Under the pieces are notes generated by a model. The model searched no databases and was not told the DNA's origin. It was given only the letters and a program-made list of their open reading frames with translations. A stretch of 64,000 nt of DNA from Colocasia esculenta (taxonomy: Eukaryota > Streptophyta > Magnoliopsida > Alismatales > Araceae): the NCBI GenBank assembly GCA_014218235.1, contig CM024758.1, positions 72,364,206 to 72,428,205 of the forward strand, in the 5' to 3' direction. Positions 10,004 through 21,046 of the stretch are shown in pieces. Position numbers and translations under genes: made by a program. Each line of letters starts with the position of its first letter. The stretch's first letter is position 1.

Positions 10004-13000
10004 TGTAGCACCCCGGAATTTTAATTATATAAAATTCAAATAAATAGAAATAAATAATTTCCATAATACAATAGTATTTAAAACATACGTATCATTATCG
10101 TATGTGCTAAAACACATCGGAAAATTCTGTAAAATTTATAAATCGACCCCAAACATTATTACTAAATGTTTGACAAAGAAATTTGTGCCAAGAAAAATCG
10201 GATTAGCCAAGTTTAAAGTGTTTCGCAACTTATTATCGTAATTCATGAATAAGTCGAATATCATTATCACACGTACTTGGATGAGTCAGGAAATTAAATA
10301 AAAATCATATACGGATTTCAATAATATCCTCTAATGACCCATCAAGAAATTTGGGTCAATAAAATCATTTGAGCTAGGTTAAGAGTTATTGTGACCGATT
10401 ATCCAAATTAGGAAAATAAGTCGAAAAACTGTTAACACGGAAATACGACGCAATCATAAATTAAATAAAAATGTTAGAAAGGCTTCTAACATTATATATT
10501 AATGACCCAATATAATAATTGGGCCAATGGACAACATATGACCCAAAAAATCAAATGAAGCAAGAAAATACATAGAAATTCGCAACTTTAATTAAGCTGA
10601 AATTAGAAAGAAGTAATTAGAGTTGAATTGGGAAGAGATCTTGCACTCTTGGCAACCCAAATTCATGCTCAACTATGGTGGGAGGTTTTCTAAAGCCTCA
10701 CACACCCTAATGGAGGAAGAAATCCTCAAAATAGGTAACTAACATGTCAAATCCCGCAACCCTTCTTTCCTAGTTATAATCGGACTCCTAAACACCATGG
10801 TTGCTTAAATACTCTTCACCAAACCCTAGGGACGAGTTTTAGAACTTGCTGGGGTCGTGTGGAGGAGCTCTTGGTGGCTAGGGAGCTGTGGAACGACCAC
10901 AAGAAGCTCATCTTCTTCCTCGTTCGTCTGCTGCGACCTGCACAAACCACCTTCTTGGAGTCAATCAAAGGTAGGCCAAACCTAAATCCCATCGTGCAAG
11001 GCTTATACCCCTGGAAAGAGGGTCGAGTCTACTTCCTAACCCAAGTGGAATGCCCAAATTCCATGCAGGATACACGGAGTATTAGGCGTTCTACAAACAG
11101 TGGTCTGAACACGGGATTTCTGAAGAACGAGACTTCATCAACCCAAAAGGTAGGTTTTCTCGGGCCAAATCTTAACATATCCTATACCAATGTGTAGAGC
11201 ATCAAGTTAACTTTCGTTTCCCACTAGTTTCATCGAATTTCAATGAGTATATTTTGAATTATAAGCGTTTTGCCAAAGTCACGCACTGTTAGGGCTTTTC
11301 CCGTTCTTTATATGTTGCATGTGATTTGAGACCGAATTAGAGTAAACCCACAACATGAAAGTTTTTCTTCTAGTTGTCCTCGTCATGTTTTTTGTTGAAC
11401 ATTTTGTCTAAAGGTCATTAGTTAGAGAGTTATAAGAGTGGTAAGAGGGTTGCTGCATGAAACTACGTTTTCAGGTTGCACTTGGTATTACGTTGTGTTT
11501 GACTTGATTAAAGTCTATCGAAACCATCATTATTTTCTAATTCCGATTTACTGGAAGTACCCTTGCATGTCTAGGTTGGTTTAAAACTAGTTTCGTTATT
11601 TTTCATGCACTGTACGATTTGTTCTATATTTTTGAAGCACCCTGTGTCAATATAAGGCAGTTCTGGACCGCAATCCAAGAACATGTCCTTCTCTGTCAGA
11701 TCCAGGCGCAGACCCTGTGAACGCGACGGCCCGATAGGCCGCGTTCTGAGGTGTCATAGCGACAGTATACCCGTCGCTTTCTGAACACGACGAAGTGCCC
11801 CGTCGCTATCTCTCTGCCTGATCTGACTGCACCGTCACGATCTTCACATGCCATTGTCGCGTTCTGTTCCCGACACATCGCGACACTTACTGGGGTCCGT
11901 CGCGACCTGACCCCCGATCTAATAGCCATGTCGCCTTCTTCATATGCACCTGTCGCGATCTGCCTGCCTGATCTGACAAGCCTGTCGCGATCCTTACAAG
12001 GCATTGTCGCGTTCTGATCTGACCCCGTCGCAACCTTTACAAGTGACCGTCGCGATCTCAGAATTTTTACATGAAACCACATGTCTTCTTGCAAATCTTA
12101 CCGCTATACCTGTGGTCTGTTTAAATATGATATTTAGCGTGTAATTCACATGTCTTAGGTCTGATCATTATTGCATGATGGTTATTTTAATGGCTTAAAA
12201 GTGTTTAACCCATTTAAAAGCTTTAAGTACACGAACATTATTCTAATTGCTTTCTTAATGACGTGACTATTCATGTGACTATTGATTAACTCTTTGAACT
12301 GTTCTAGCTTCTTAAAAATGATAATTGTTATCATAAAATCTTGCAATCCATGTTTCGTTAAGTGCATAGTTTCATTGCATGCTATCATGTTAAGTGTTTT
12401 CCGCGAGTTTGAGACTGATGGATTGAGAATTGAAACGCGTACATCACTACACACTTGCACATCTAGGCAGCCCTTTCTTGGGAATTTGGAAGCTCTCTAC
12501 CGGTCAATCCGAATCGATAGACTAGTGACCTTTTCTCCAAGGCCTCCGTAAATCTCCTCTGACCATGGATTCCCACATGGCCGACGAGTTGGTTGTACCA
12601 TTGAAGTTCCTTGGAGATAGCGTGCACTTCCTTTCTCTTCTTGTTCTCGTGAGTGTGATTTACAATCTAGACTAAAGCCATTAATGTAAAGATTGAATTA
12701 AAGTATAAATCGTGTCGTTATGCTGCTAAATTTATCTCTTGACCATTATTATCATGAAATCATGTTCAATTTACTTATTACTTGTTCTCATCATCATCGT
12801 GAACATGACATTACACTTGCTCACTTATTGAAACTCTCATTGGCCATTATTAATGACTGTGGGTATCTACATTTAAAAATTTAGTGAGATTGCTGACAGG
12901 GCACGGCGTGTGTCCAAGGGCTCCAGTCTAGCCCCAATGACGGAGAGTCATAAATATACTGTTAACCATGGGGTATAATGATTACTGGCGTTGCATCTGC

Positions 13001-13849
13001 GCAGGGAGTCGTGCGTGCGTGTTGAATGATAGATACAATAACCACATACACGTGTCCTAGTGTACATTCTTGATGGATCTTTTCTTGGTGTACATTAGTG
13101 TCTTTGTGCCTGATTAAGTAATCGTGTTAAAAGTTCGTGTTCGTGCGTGCTTGCTTGCGTGATATGGCCATCCTGCATTTAATGCAATTATTGATATCTT
13201 GCGTTCTTGAAAACTATTGACATCAAGTGAAATCTTGCATGCTTGTACAAAGTGATCTATTTCTAGTTCTATCTTGTCATCTTGTTCACATATCTTGTTC
13301 TATCATAATCACTCTCTCTAGCTTGTTTCATGTATCATGTTTTAATGAGTTTTATTCGTATAGGCATATCATGACATTCATCGTGCTTACCTAGTTCTAA
13401 ATTGCTAATCACTTATATCATTGCCCGCACATTGAGATATAAATCCTACTGGGCTAGTTTGCTCATCCCCTACTTTTACCCAATCTAGGTGACTATGAAG
13501 TGTAAGAGGAAGAGCAAGTCGAGGATGGGAATGCGTCCGAGTGATGAGCATTCCAACTATGAGTCTAGTTATAGTAGTTTGCTTTGAGTGTTAGAACAAT
13601 GTAGTAGGAAGTGAGGAATAAGTGTAATTTCCCTTTTATTGAGTCTTAGTCCTGTAATAGTTTCCATACAATAAGTTGAGATTTGAATAAAAGATTAGTT
13701 GAGTTCAATATTTGGGCCCTATGATGATGTATGTTGATACACATTTAGTGCGTGCTAGCTAGAGGCTTATTTGCCGACTGTTCACGTCTCGGGATATCGA
13801 CTCTAATTGTTCAAACTAATATCCACTGCGTAATTCTTAGGATGTGACA
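10004..13849 (+). repeat. Long LTR of the gypsy-type element
   Basis: The LTR begins tgtagcacccc and ends gatgtgaca, immediately before a primer site. Its first 150 bases match 63826-64000 closely. It has a repeat block at about 11700-12060. Short open frames in it (for example 10859-11197) match no family I know and are treated as non-coding. Confidence 0.82.
11695..12060 (+). repeat. Degenerate array of a GTCGC-containing motif
   Basis: Variants of gtcgcgatctg and ccgtcgcgacct recur roughly every 20-40 bp. The spacing is irregular. The array lies inside the LTR and contributes the Arg-rich minus-strand frame at 11696-12094, which is not a gene. Confidence 0.7.
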
Positions 13850-13855
13850 GTTTAA

Positions 13856-13867
13856 TGATATCAGAGC
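13856..13867 (+). promoter_or_regulatory. Primer binding site, initiator tRNA-Met type
   Basis: tgatatcagagc lies six bases after the LTR end and differs from the usual site by one base. Confidence 0.8.
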
Positions 13868-14113
13868 CTAGGAATACCAAATAGGATATATGTCTCAGGA
13901 TTAGGAGATACCTATGGAACCTAGGTCATGGAAATTAAATATAGTACCTAGTGAGAATGGGTAGAGACTGGGAATATGTTAGAAAGAATTAAACACTCTT
14001 ACCCATTGACTCTTATAATGTATCAAGAGACATTAATTGGTTTCCATCCTTTTCTCAGGAACCCTCATAACTCTTACACACAACTGCAATGGCTCGTAAT
14101 CAGTGGCAAGACA
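13868..14113 (+). other. Untranslated leader and gag start remnant
   Basis: About 220 bp of leader ends with a Met codon at about 14089 (reading MARNQWQD) a few codons before the element stops. The last bases, gaca, equal the last bases of the LTR, so the end may be the outermost tip of a deleted 3' LTR. Confidence 0.55.
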
Positions 14114-14650
14114 GATGACTTGGTGTACTTTCCTTTTGCACATGGCCCATAAACACCATCCATTCTTGTGCTAACATTGGGTAGGCCTTCCACCAAGCTT
14201 CTCTTGATCAACTTTCTCATGTCATCCAGACTGCAGTGGCCCAATCTTCTGTGCCACAGTTCAGTTGACTATTCTTTGCTTGCGGCCAAACAGATATCCT
14301 GATCTTTTAGTTCTTCTAGGTAAAGTAAGTATAGGTTCTTTTCTCTGTTGGCTTCAAAGATGACTGCACCATCCTTCATAATGCTGCACTTTGACTCTTG
14401 AAATCTGATTTGATGTCCTTTGTCGCATAGCTGGCTGATACTAATGAGGTTGTGCTTCAGTCCTTTGACGCATAATACATCTTCAATAACTGCTTTCCCT
14501 TTGCTTCTCACTGATCCACTGCCTATCACAGTCCCTTTTCCATTATCTCCATAGGTGACTGTGCCTTCCTCAGCTTTGAGATGAGAAAATAGCTTCCTAT
14601 TTCCTGACATGTGCCTTGAGCATCCACTGTCTAAATACCATTTTGATGCT
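14114..14650 (-). pseudogene. Copia element 1, protease and pre-integrase segment
   Basis: The copia aspartic protease motif DSGCSRHM is read at about 14610-14640 on the minus strand. It is followed by the conserved block LKHNLISISQLCDKG and then, after a frame shift near 14265, the pre-integrase zinc-finger part with ELWHRRLGH. The segment continues into 9674-10003 when the insertion at 10004 is removed. Confidence 0.82.
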
Positions 14651-15351
14651 CAAAGGTTTACCTTGTCTTCGATGTTGGCCATGAATGCCAAGTTTGCTTC
14701 TTCTTCTTCTTCATTGCTTGAGCTTGACTCGCTGTCCGATTTGCTACTGTTGTCCCAGGCAGCTGCCATAGCTTTCTTTTTATACCTTCTGAATTTCCTG
14801 GAACTATCTTTCTTTCTGAATTCAGCTTTCTTGAGTTTCGGACATTCTGCCTTGATATGTCCGGGCTTCTTACATTCATAACAGATTGGTTCATTTTTCT
14901 TTGAGTCTTTGACTTCAGACCTTTTGGGGTCTTTCCCTTTCTTGAAGTACCTTCTTCCGGACTGATACTTCTTTTTCTTGCTAGTATTTGTTGTAATCTT
15001 CTGGACAGCATTGTTTCTTCATCATCACTGTTGTTCATGCTTTCTTGGCTGTATGAGCCTTCTTCTGATTCATCTTCTTTTGCCTTGAGTGCGTTGTAGT
15101 ACTTCTTTCTACTAGAAGATTCTCCCAATCTTTCCATATTGATCTCATGAGCCATGAGTGACCCAATGAGTTTCTCTAGCGACATTCTCTTCAAGTCATT
15201 TTCCTCTTCTATTGCTGTCACTTTTGGAGTCCACGAGGCTGGTAGGGATCTTAAGATCTTCCTGACCATATCTCTCATTTCATAGATTTTTCCTAAACCA
15301 GCCAACCCATTTGTGATATCTGTAAATCTGCTGAACATCTGGGTTATTGAC
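14651..15351 (-). pseudogene. Copia element 1, gag C-terminal part with zinc knuckle
   Basis: UBN2-type gag sequence is present (VRKILRSLPASWTPKVTAI, then LIGSLMAHE). It is followed by a Ser/Glu-rich stretch and a CCHC zinc knuckle, CYECKKPGHIKAEC, at about 14842-14883. One frame shift separates the knuckle from the upstream part. The frame enters from 21791 across the insertion at 15352. In the family this protein packages element RNA. Confidence 0.85.
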
Positions 15352-15704
15352 TGATAGCCCACGAATGTGTCGTTAAACACGTGACTAACAATCTCAAAAT
15401 TATCGGCCTACACTAAATATTTTGACAATAGTTAAGTGGTGAGAGCCGAGTCGAATCAACGGGGAAAAAAGATTTTAGAATTGAAAACCTTGGGTTTTTA
15501 TTAGGAAAATACTTGGAGATATTGTGTTGCATGAAATAATCTAAACTAAGCGAATAGGTGAGAGATAGATAAAAGTAACAAATTCAAAATCACAATCCAC
15601 TAAATAACAAACAAACAAAAAAAGATTAAAAACAAAATGTTTTATCCTAAACAAAATAAATCAACAACTATATTAATAAAATATGAGAAATAGAAAATAG
15701 AGAT

Positions 15705-15890
15705 GAGTAAGAGAGAAGAGAGAGACGAGAGACAAGAGAGAGAGAACAGAGATGAGAGAAATGAGAGAGGAGAGAGAGCGCGTGAGAAAGAGGAAGAGAG
15801 AGAAAAGAGAGAGAGGAGAGAGAGAGCGCGTGAGAAAGAGGAGAGAAAGAGAGAGAGAGAGCGCGAGGGAGAGAGAGGAGAGAGGGGGGC
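15705..15890. repeat. GAGA-rich simple-sequence tract
   Basis: Almost pure purine (gaga with single interruptions). The same tract lies at 20853-21050 in the other LTR. On the coding (minus) strand it is CT-rich and lies downstream of the TATA candidate, so it would be in the transcribed leader. Confidence 0.8.
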
Positions 15891-15924
15891 CTTCACGTTG
15901 CATGAAAACGCATGCAACGTGAAG
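15891..15924. repeat. Perfect 14-bp inverted repeat in LTR
   Basis: cttcacgttgcatg and its exact complement enclose a six-base loop. The structure is repeated at 21054-21087 in the other LTR with one loop change. Confidence 0.85.
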
Positions 15925-16263
15925 CGGTGTGGCGCGGGCGAGCAGGCGATGGCAGCCGGGGCAGAGCGCGTGGAAAGCGCGGCGTCGGCGGGGCAGCGCG
16001 GCCTGCTGGCGTGGCGCGGGGCAGAGGTCGCACGCTGCAGGGCGGTGCGCGCGTGGAGGTGGGCTCGCGAAGGCGGGCCCTGGCTGGGCGGTGCAGGCGG
16101 CAGGTTCGCGCTGGCTCTCTGTGTGAACCGAAGAGAGAGAGACCGGGAGCAAGAGAAAAAGTGATAGGGAAGAGAAGAAGAGAAGGAGAGAGAGGGTGAT
16201 GCGCTGGAGAGAGGGAGAAGAGAGTAGTAAGAAAGAATAAATCGCAAGAGAGAGAGAAAGAGA

Positions 16264-16274
16264 GTTTATAAAGT
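16264..16274 (-). promoter_or_regulatory. TATA-box candidate in LTR (minus strand)
   Basis: Minus-strand actttataaac precedes a long CT-rich stretch. The same motif occurs near 21453-21463 in the 5' LTR, where it would drive the element. Confidence 0.5.
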
Positions 16275-16601
16275 AGTAAAGGAAAGAGAGGAAGGATGAG
16301 AGATTAAAAGAAAGATTTTTGAAAAATAAGAGGTGGATTTTAAAATTGAGAAAGAGTTTTTAAAAAGAAAGAGAGAGATGAATATTTAAAAATTAAGTCT
16401 CTTATTCTCTCTTGATCCAATTGAATTCATTGGCCCATTGACACTTCTTCATTTCTTGGCCCATTAATCCTGCAAACACAACACAATAGAGATTTAATCA
16501 ATTATCATTTTTGTAATAAAGTGACAATGAGTTTGTGTAAAATTAAGGACCATAAGATAATAAAATAATATGGATTATTATCAATAACATCGCAATTATC
16601 A

Positions 16602-16614
16602 CACCCCCCAACTT
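16602..16614 (-). promoter_or_regulatory. Polypurine tract of the GYF-bearing element
   Basis: On the minus strand, aagttggggggtg directly precedes the LTR start tgataattgc. This gives the orientation of the element. Confidence 0.8.
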
Positions 16615-17569
16615 ACTCATTGCTAGTCCCTTAGCAATGCACACAAGTGAATAATTGGACAAACAAGAGTTCAAAACAGCATACTTCATGACAAGAAAAA
16701 AGAATGAGAATGCTTGATCATAAGTATTTCAAGTTCCAGTCGAGAGTGTCAAAGGCAAATATGTCAGTTCATGTCATTAGACAGTTCCTCAAGATACACA
16801 CAAAATTTCATGACCTTTTTATTCAATGTTTGAGCATCAAAAGAGAATGCATGGGATTTTTACCTATCACTCAAAGATGATATCAACTCTACACTCCTTA
16901 AATTCGATCCTCGGATTACAGGTAGCTTCCACTCTGCCTAGTTTTTTTTTTCATGCTTTTTGCTCTCTCTTTTTTCATTTTCAGTACATGATTTGCACCT
17001 CCCTTCACTTTTGACGCGAGCCTCAACTTTTGCCTTAGGAGCACAGGCCCGGTTACTAAGATCTGGGATATTTTCCATTTTTTTTATTGCTCACATTTTC
17101 ACATTTATTTGTAGGCAGGTAGCTTTTTCCCCATTGGTCTTCAATAAGAGTGTAGAATATCAATCAATCAACATGAATGTTAGGTAAAACTCTCATCATC
17201 CATTTGAATAGCTCCTAACAATACTTTTCTGTGTTGATGAAACTTCAAATGTATTTTGAGGAAGATGCTAAAAACATAACTAGTTAACTCACCCCTTCAA
17301 CTCACCACCTTCACAAGTAAACATTATGAGTGAAGCTAAAAAAAAAAAATTCTTGCATGAAATACGAAGCATGAGCCAAATGTTAGGGACAAAAATTTGA
17401 AATACAATTTGTCTCTCCCCCCAACTTAAATGACATTGTCCTCAATGGCATAAAAGTAACGAAAATAGAATGAAGCTAATGTAAGTTGAGAAATGAGAGA
17501 TGCAACCTAATGATCATATGAGGGTGGTTGCACACTAGCTTCATCCAAGGATAGTGGGACATCAAACAC
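16615..17569 (-). other. 3' untranslated part of the GYF-bearing element
   Basis: About 950 bp with no convincing frame on either strand. It holds T-rich runs near 16940 and an A run near 17340. Confidence 0.5.
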
Positions 17570-18314
17570 CTAAGACACAAAATAAAAAACCAAATCAATA
17601 GAAATCAATTTTTTCCCTAAAAATATTGGGTTGCCTCCCAACAAGCGTAAGTTAATGTCTTCAGCCAGACACATGGAGGTAATAGCCTCACGTAACACCC
17701 CAATCAATTGACGCCAAATTCTTGCTTTGTAAGGCATCATCAGCCATGGTGGGTCAAGTGGTCCACACATACCTTGCAGATCAGTAAGTGATAGAGAAAT
17801 TGAGGCACTCAAGATCATATCTTCAATTAATAAATTTTCATTTGCACACTTAAGATCTTTATATGTGTTGAACACATCAATGCAGACTTTATTATTTTCT
17901 CCATTTTCACCCACAACTTCCATTTTCAGATCCTTTTTCATGATGTTCAGATCAGATTGAGTTGAATGCTCAGAGATTGTTTGAACTCCACAGGCTGACT
18001 TGTGTCAAAAATAGTAGCATGATCTGGAATGAAATGATATGACTTTCAACACAAGGATGCTTAAAAGGTTCAAGTGTAGTTGACCAATCAGCTAGTGGTA
18101 GCATGTCCACGAACATATTGGATTTTCCAAGGTCAGGGAGAGGTAGGAGTTCTATGTCTTTCTCGAAATCAAGAGAGACCCAGTCAATGTGGACTTCAGG
18201 TAGAATTTCTAATTCTTCTCTTACCCAAGAAGAATGATTGATGATTACACCCAGTTCTTTCTCCACACTCACATCTTCTTTGTCACAAATTTGGACCCAA
18301 CATCTGGTTGACAC
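17570..18314 (-). pseudogene. Two unknown frames of the GYF-bearing element
   Basis: The frames 17970-18314 and 17570-17941 lie in series on the minus strand and may once have been one. The upstream one is acidic, with HSSWVREELEILPEVHIDW and a Leu/Pro-rich block. The downstream one contains PYKARIWRQLIGVLREAITS and INLRLLGGNPI. I recognise no domain. Their place after the GYF frame suggests parts of one element-encoded protein. Confidence 0.5.
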
Positions 18315-18499
18315 TCTTTCTCTTCTCCCCCCAACTTAAGTTCAACTAAATCACTAGGGATTTCCTCAAATATGACATTATGGATGGAGTCTTCTTGATG
18401 ATCAGTTTCAAGTTGGGCCAAGACTGTATGATTTTCAGTGGCACTCATCTCCTCTTGATTTGACTCATTTATTATCTCTCATTTTTCAAGTGGGTATGT

Positions 18500-18950
18500 C
18501 CACAATCATATTGGACTGAGAAGTTTTGAATGGAATTTGAGAGTCAAATTGTTGGTCACAATCAAGATAATGATGTTCATGATTGTCAATGGGTTGACAT
18601 AGTGATTGGCTATCTTTCTTCCTTCTGATTTCCATGAGTTGAGCAATCAGGAGGTCGGTTTTGACAAAGGATTGCTCTAATTCTTGTTGTTGTTGGGTGA
18701 ATGTTTGCTGAAAGACTTGTTGATTATCATGAAATTTTTGTATAAATTGCTCAAATTGATCATCAAAAAGGCCTGATTGTGAGGGAGATGTATGAGTGGA
18801 CTGTGTATATGCATGTTGTCCCTCATGATGGCTTTTATCATGAATATCAATTTAGAATTGGGCCCAATGTTGAAAGTTGTGGATTGGTGGACTTTGGTCT
18901 TGGGCCAATTAGGTTGATCTCTAAGTGTCAAGTGTGGTATTACTTCTGCA
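18500..18950 (-). pseudogene. Gln-rich continuation of the GYF-bearing frame
   Basis: After a frame shift close to 18990, the minus strand reads a short block resembling the tail that follows GYF domains in plant proteins (ANTPEGTPF). A Gln-rich stretch follows (near 18660-18720) with KTDLLIAQLMEIRRKKD. The Gln-rich part would favour a coiled or disordered region. Confidence 0.5.
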
Positions 18951-18970
18951 AGTTGTTGAAAGGTGTGCCT

Positions 18971-19414
18971 TCAGGAGTGTTTGCTAAACACCGGCAGATC
19001 AATGCCAAAAAAAATTTGATCAAACCATGATATGATTTCGGCACCTAAAAAGGGTCCTTGAATTTCTCCTTGAGGATCTTGGTAGAGTAAACTCAATTTC
19101 TCAGGGGAGACACCTTGGTAAACTTTTGAGTAAGGAGTGGGTGTAGATGACACTTGAAACTTTTGGGTGTGTTCTTGGGTTGAGGGAGGTGATTAGGTGT
19201 AAAGTGGGTCAACATAGTTCCTCCACCCTGAATCATTCATATGATCTGTAATTGGGTGACCATGAATCAGATGGGCTTGAGTCCATTTGGAGTCATTGGA
19301 CTGGTAGGTAGAGGTTGATGGATAAAGTGGGTTAGGTTGAGAGTGAATACCATAATGGGCTGATCCAATTTGCCCAATTGATGTGCCAATTTCATAACCA
19401 TGATTGTCAACCAC
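18971..19414 (-). pseudogene. GYF-domain frame inside a retroelement
   Basis: A minus-strand frame of about 147 codons with one in-frame TAA (19193-19195). The first half is Ser/Thr/Pro/His-rich. The second half has the GYF signature: LYQDPQGEIQGPF, then IISWFDQIFFGIDLPV at about 18995-19040. GYF domains bind proline-rich peptides (motif PPG-phi). In plants they occur in translational repressor proteins of the EXA1 type, and the wording of this domain resembles those. The conserved GP-F, W and FF positions are kept, but the usual Gly-Tyr/Phe-Phe reads IFF. Capture of a host gene or a retroelement-specific domain are both possible. Confidence 0.78.
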
Positions 19415-19429
19415 ATAAATCTTTTTTTA

Positions 19430-20477
19430 TTTTTTTATTATTTTCAAATATTTGATTTTTTTGTATTTTCAAATAAGTTAGCAAATAATTAATTCTATGA
19501 CACATATGGTTCCCTAGGACATAAACATTTGATTCTCACTAATCAACTAAGGCCTAGCTTAAATCCACTCTCAAGCCCGTTAACTGGCCAGGTAAGAGGT
19601 GGGAAAGTGGAAGGTTCCCCCTGCTCTCGCAGGGACCTAATTAAATAACCACTTGTCCACTTAGGCGTTTGCCTATGAACCTCTAGCCTTAGACACCAGT
19701 CTCCAAACATGATAGTGGGCCCAAGTGGGCCTAAGTCTCAAAGCGACCCTAGGTCAATTTCTACTTTCTTTTATTGGGCTTGGGAATGCAAAGAGAGCAG
19801 GAAGTTGTGGTTTGTGGGCTAAGGAAGGGTGATCAAATCCCCACCTTATCTTGTTAAGGAAACTGCCCTTAAAATATTTTGAAAAATGATATGCACACCA
19901 CAAAATCAAGCAAGGGGTTCTATGCAAGCATGGCAATGCATGATCATGCTTTTAATAAAGTTGAGATTCTCACCTTGCCTCCCGCAATCTTCGACAAGAA
20001 AGGAAACTACTCAAAAAAAAAATTTTACCTAAAGATGGAAGTCTAAATGATGCATGTCCTAAAGATGAAAAGTTTCTAATCTTGACATGACATCTTTTAT
20101 TGGATTCAAGTGATTGATTTTTTTTTAATTATCTAAACATGACAACTAAGAAAGGAAACTCAATCAATGGTTTTAAGGGTACTTACCTCTAACGCAATCC
20201 CTCGTTCTTTTGGAAATTAAAACAAATAGAAAGTGAGAGAGAGAAGGAAACTCACCTCAACTTACCGTTTTTTTATTTCTTCTGTAATTTTCAGATTTTT
20301 TTCAAAACAGCCCCTTTTACTTACAGATCTTTCTTTCAGTGACAGATTTCTGACAGATTCTCCAATTTTGCAATTTTCAGGCTTTTTCACTTTTTATTTG
20401 ACACCTACAAAAAGGAAAAAAATGTTAGAATGAATATATACAAAAGACATCAAAATTATCAAAACTAAAAATCTAAT
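19430..20477 (-). other. 5' leader of the GYF-bearing element
   Basis: About 1 kb between the primer site and the first frame, with no convincing coding sequence. T-rich runs occur near 19425 and 20120. Confidence 0.5.
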
Positions 20478-20495
20478 TCCCCGACAACGGCGCCA
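20478..20495 (-). promoter_or_regulatory. Primer binding site, tRNA-Asp type
   Basis: On the minus strand, tggcgccgttgtcgggga lies five bases after the LTR end. It matches the primer site complementary to plant tRNA-Asp with one difference. Confidence 0.8.
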
Positions 20496-20500
20496 AAAAT

Positions 20501-20993
20501 TGATAGCCCACGATGTGTCGTTAAACACGTGACTAACAATCTCAAAATTATCGGCCTACACTAAATATTTTGACAATAGTTAAGTGGTGAGAGCCGAGTC
20601 GAATCCACGGGGAAAAAAGATTTTAGAATTGAAAACCTTGGGTTTTTATTAGGAAAATACTTGGAGATATTATGTTGCATGAAATAATCTAAACTAAGCG
20701 AATAGGTAGAGAGATAGATAAAAAGTAACAAATTCAAAATCACAATCCACTAAATAACAAACAACAAAAAAAGATTAAAAACAAAATGTTTTATCCTAAA
20801 CAAAATAAATCAACAACTATACTAATAAAATATGAGAAATAGAAATAGAGATGAGTAAGAGAGAAGAGAGAGACGAGAGACAAGAGAGAGAGGACAGAGA
20901 TGAGAGAAATGAGAGAGAGAAGAGAGAAAAGAGAGAGAGGAGAGAAGAGAGAGAAGAGAGAAAGAGAGAGGAGAGAGAGAGCGTGAGAAAGAG

Positions 20994-21046
<53 letters not shown>

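Larger units (their letters stand above)
10004..14113 (+). mobile_element. Gypsy-type element reduced to one LTR plus leader
   Basis: It starts tgtagcacccc and ends aagaca, flanked by the exact duplication gatga (9999-10003 and 14114-14118). It consists of a 3.85-kb LTR, a primer site and about 260 bp of leader that reaches a Met codon, and then stops. The copia frame resumes at 14114. An LTR of the same family begins at 63826. The primer type and LTR start suggest Ty3/gypsy, but no pol is present to prove it. Confidence 0.82.
15352..16601 (-). repeat. 3' LTR of the GYF-bearing element
   Basis: It matches 20501-21790 along its length. It contains a GAGA-type tract (15705-15890), a hairpin, a GC-rich block to about 16110 and a TATA candidate on the minus strand near 16264-16274. 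The Arg/Glu-rich frames it yields are products of the simple repeat. Confidence 0.88.

Noticed and set aside
11696..12094. 132-codon Arg-rich minus-strand frame
   Set aside because: It coincides with the gtcgc motif array and has repeat-derived composition.
15673..16247. Long frames rich in Arg/Glu (plus strand) or Leu/Ser (minus strand) in the LTR
   Set aside because: They are produced by the GAGA simple repeat, which is open in several frames at once. The same happens at 20791-21434.
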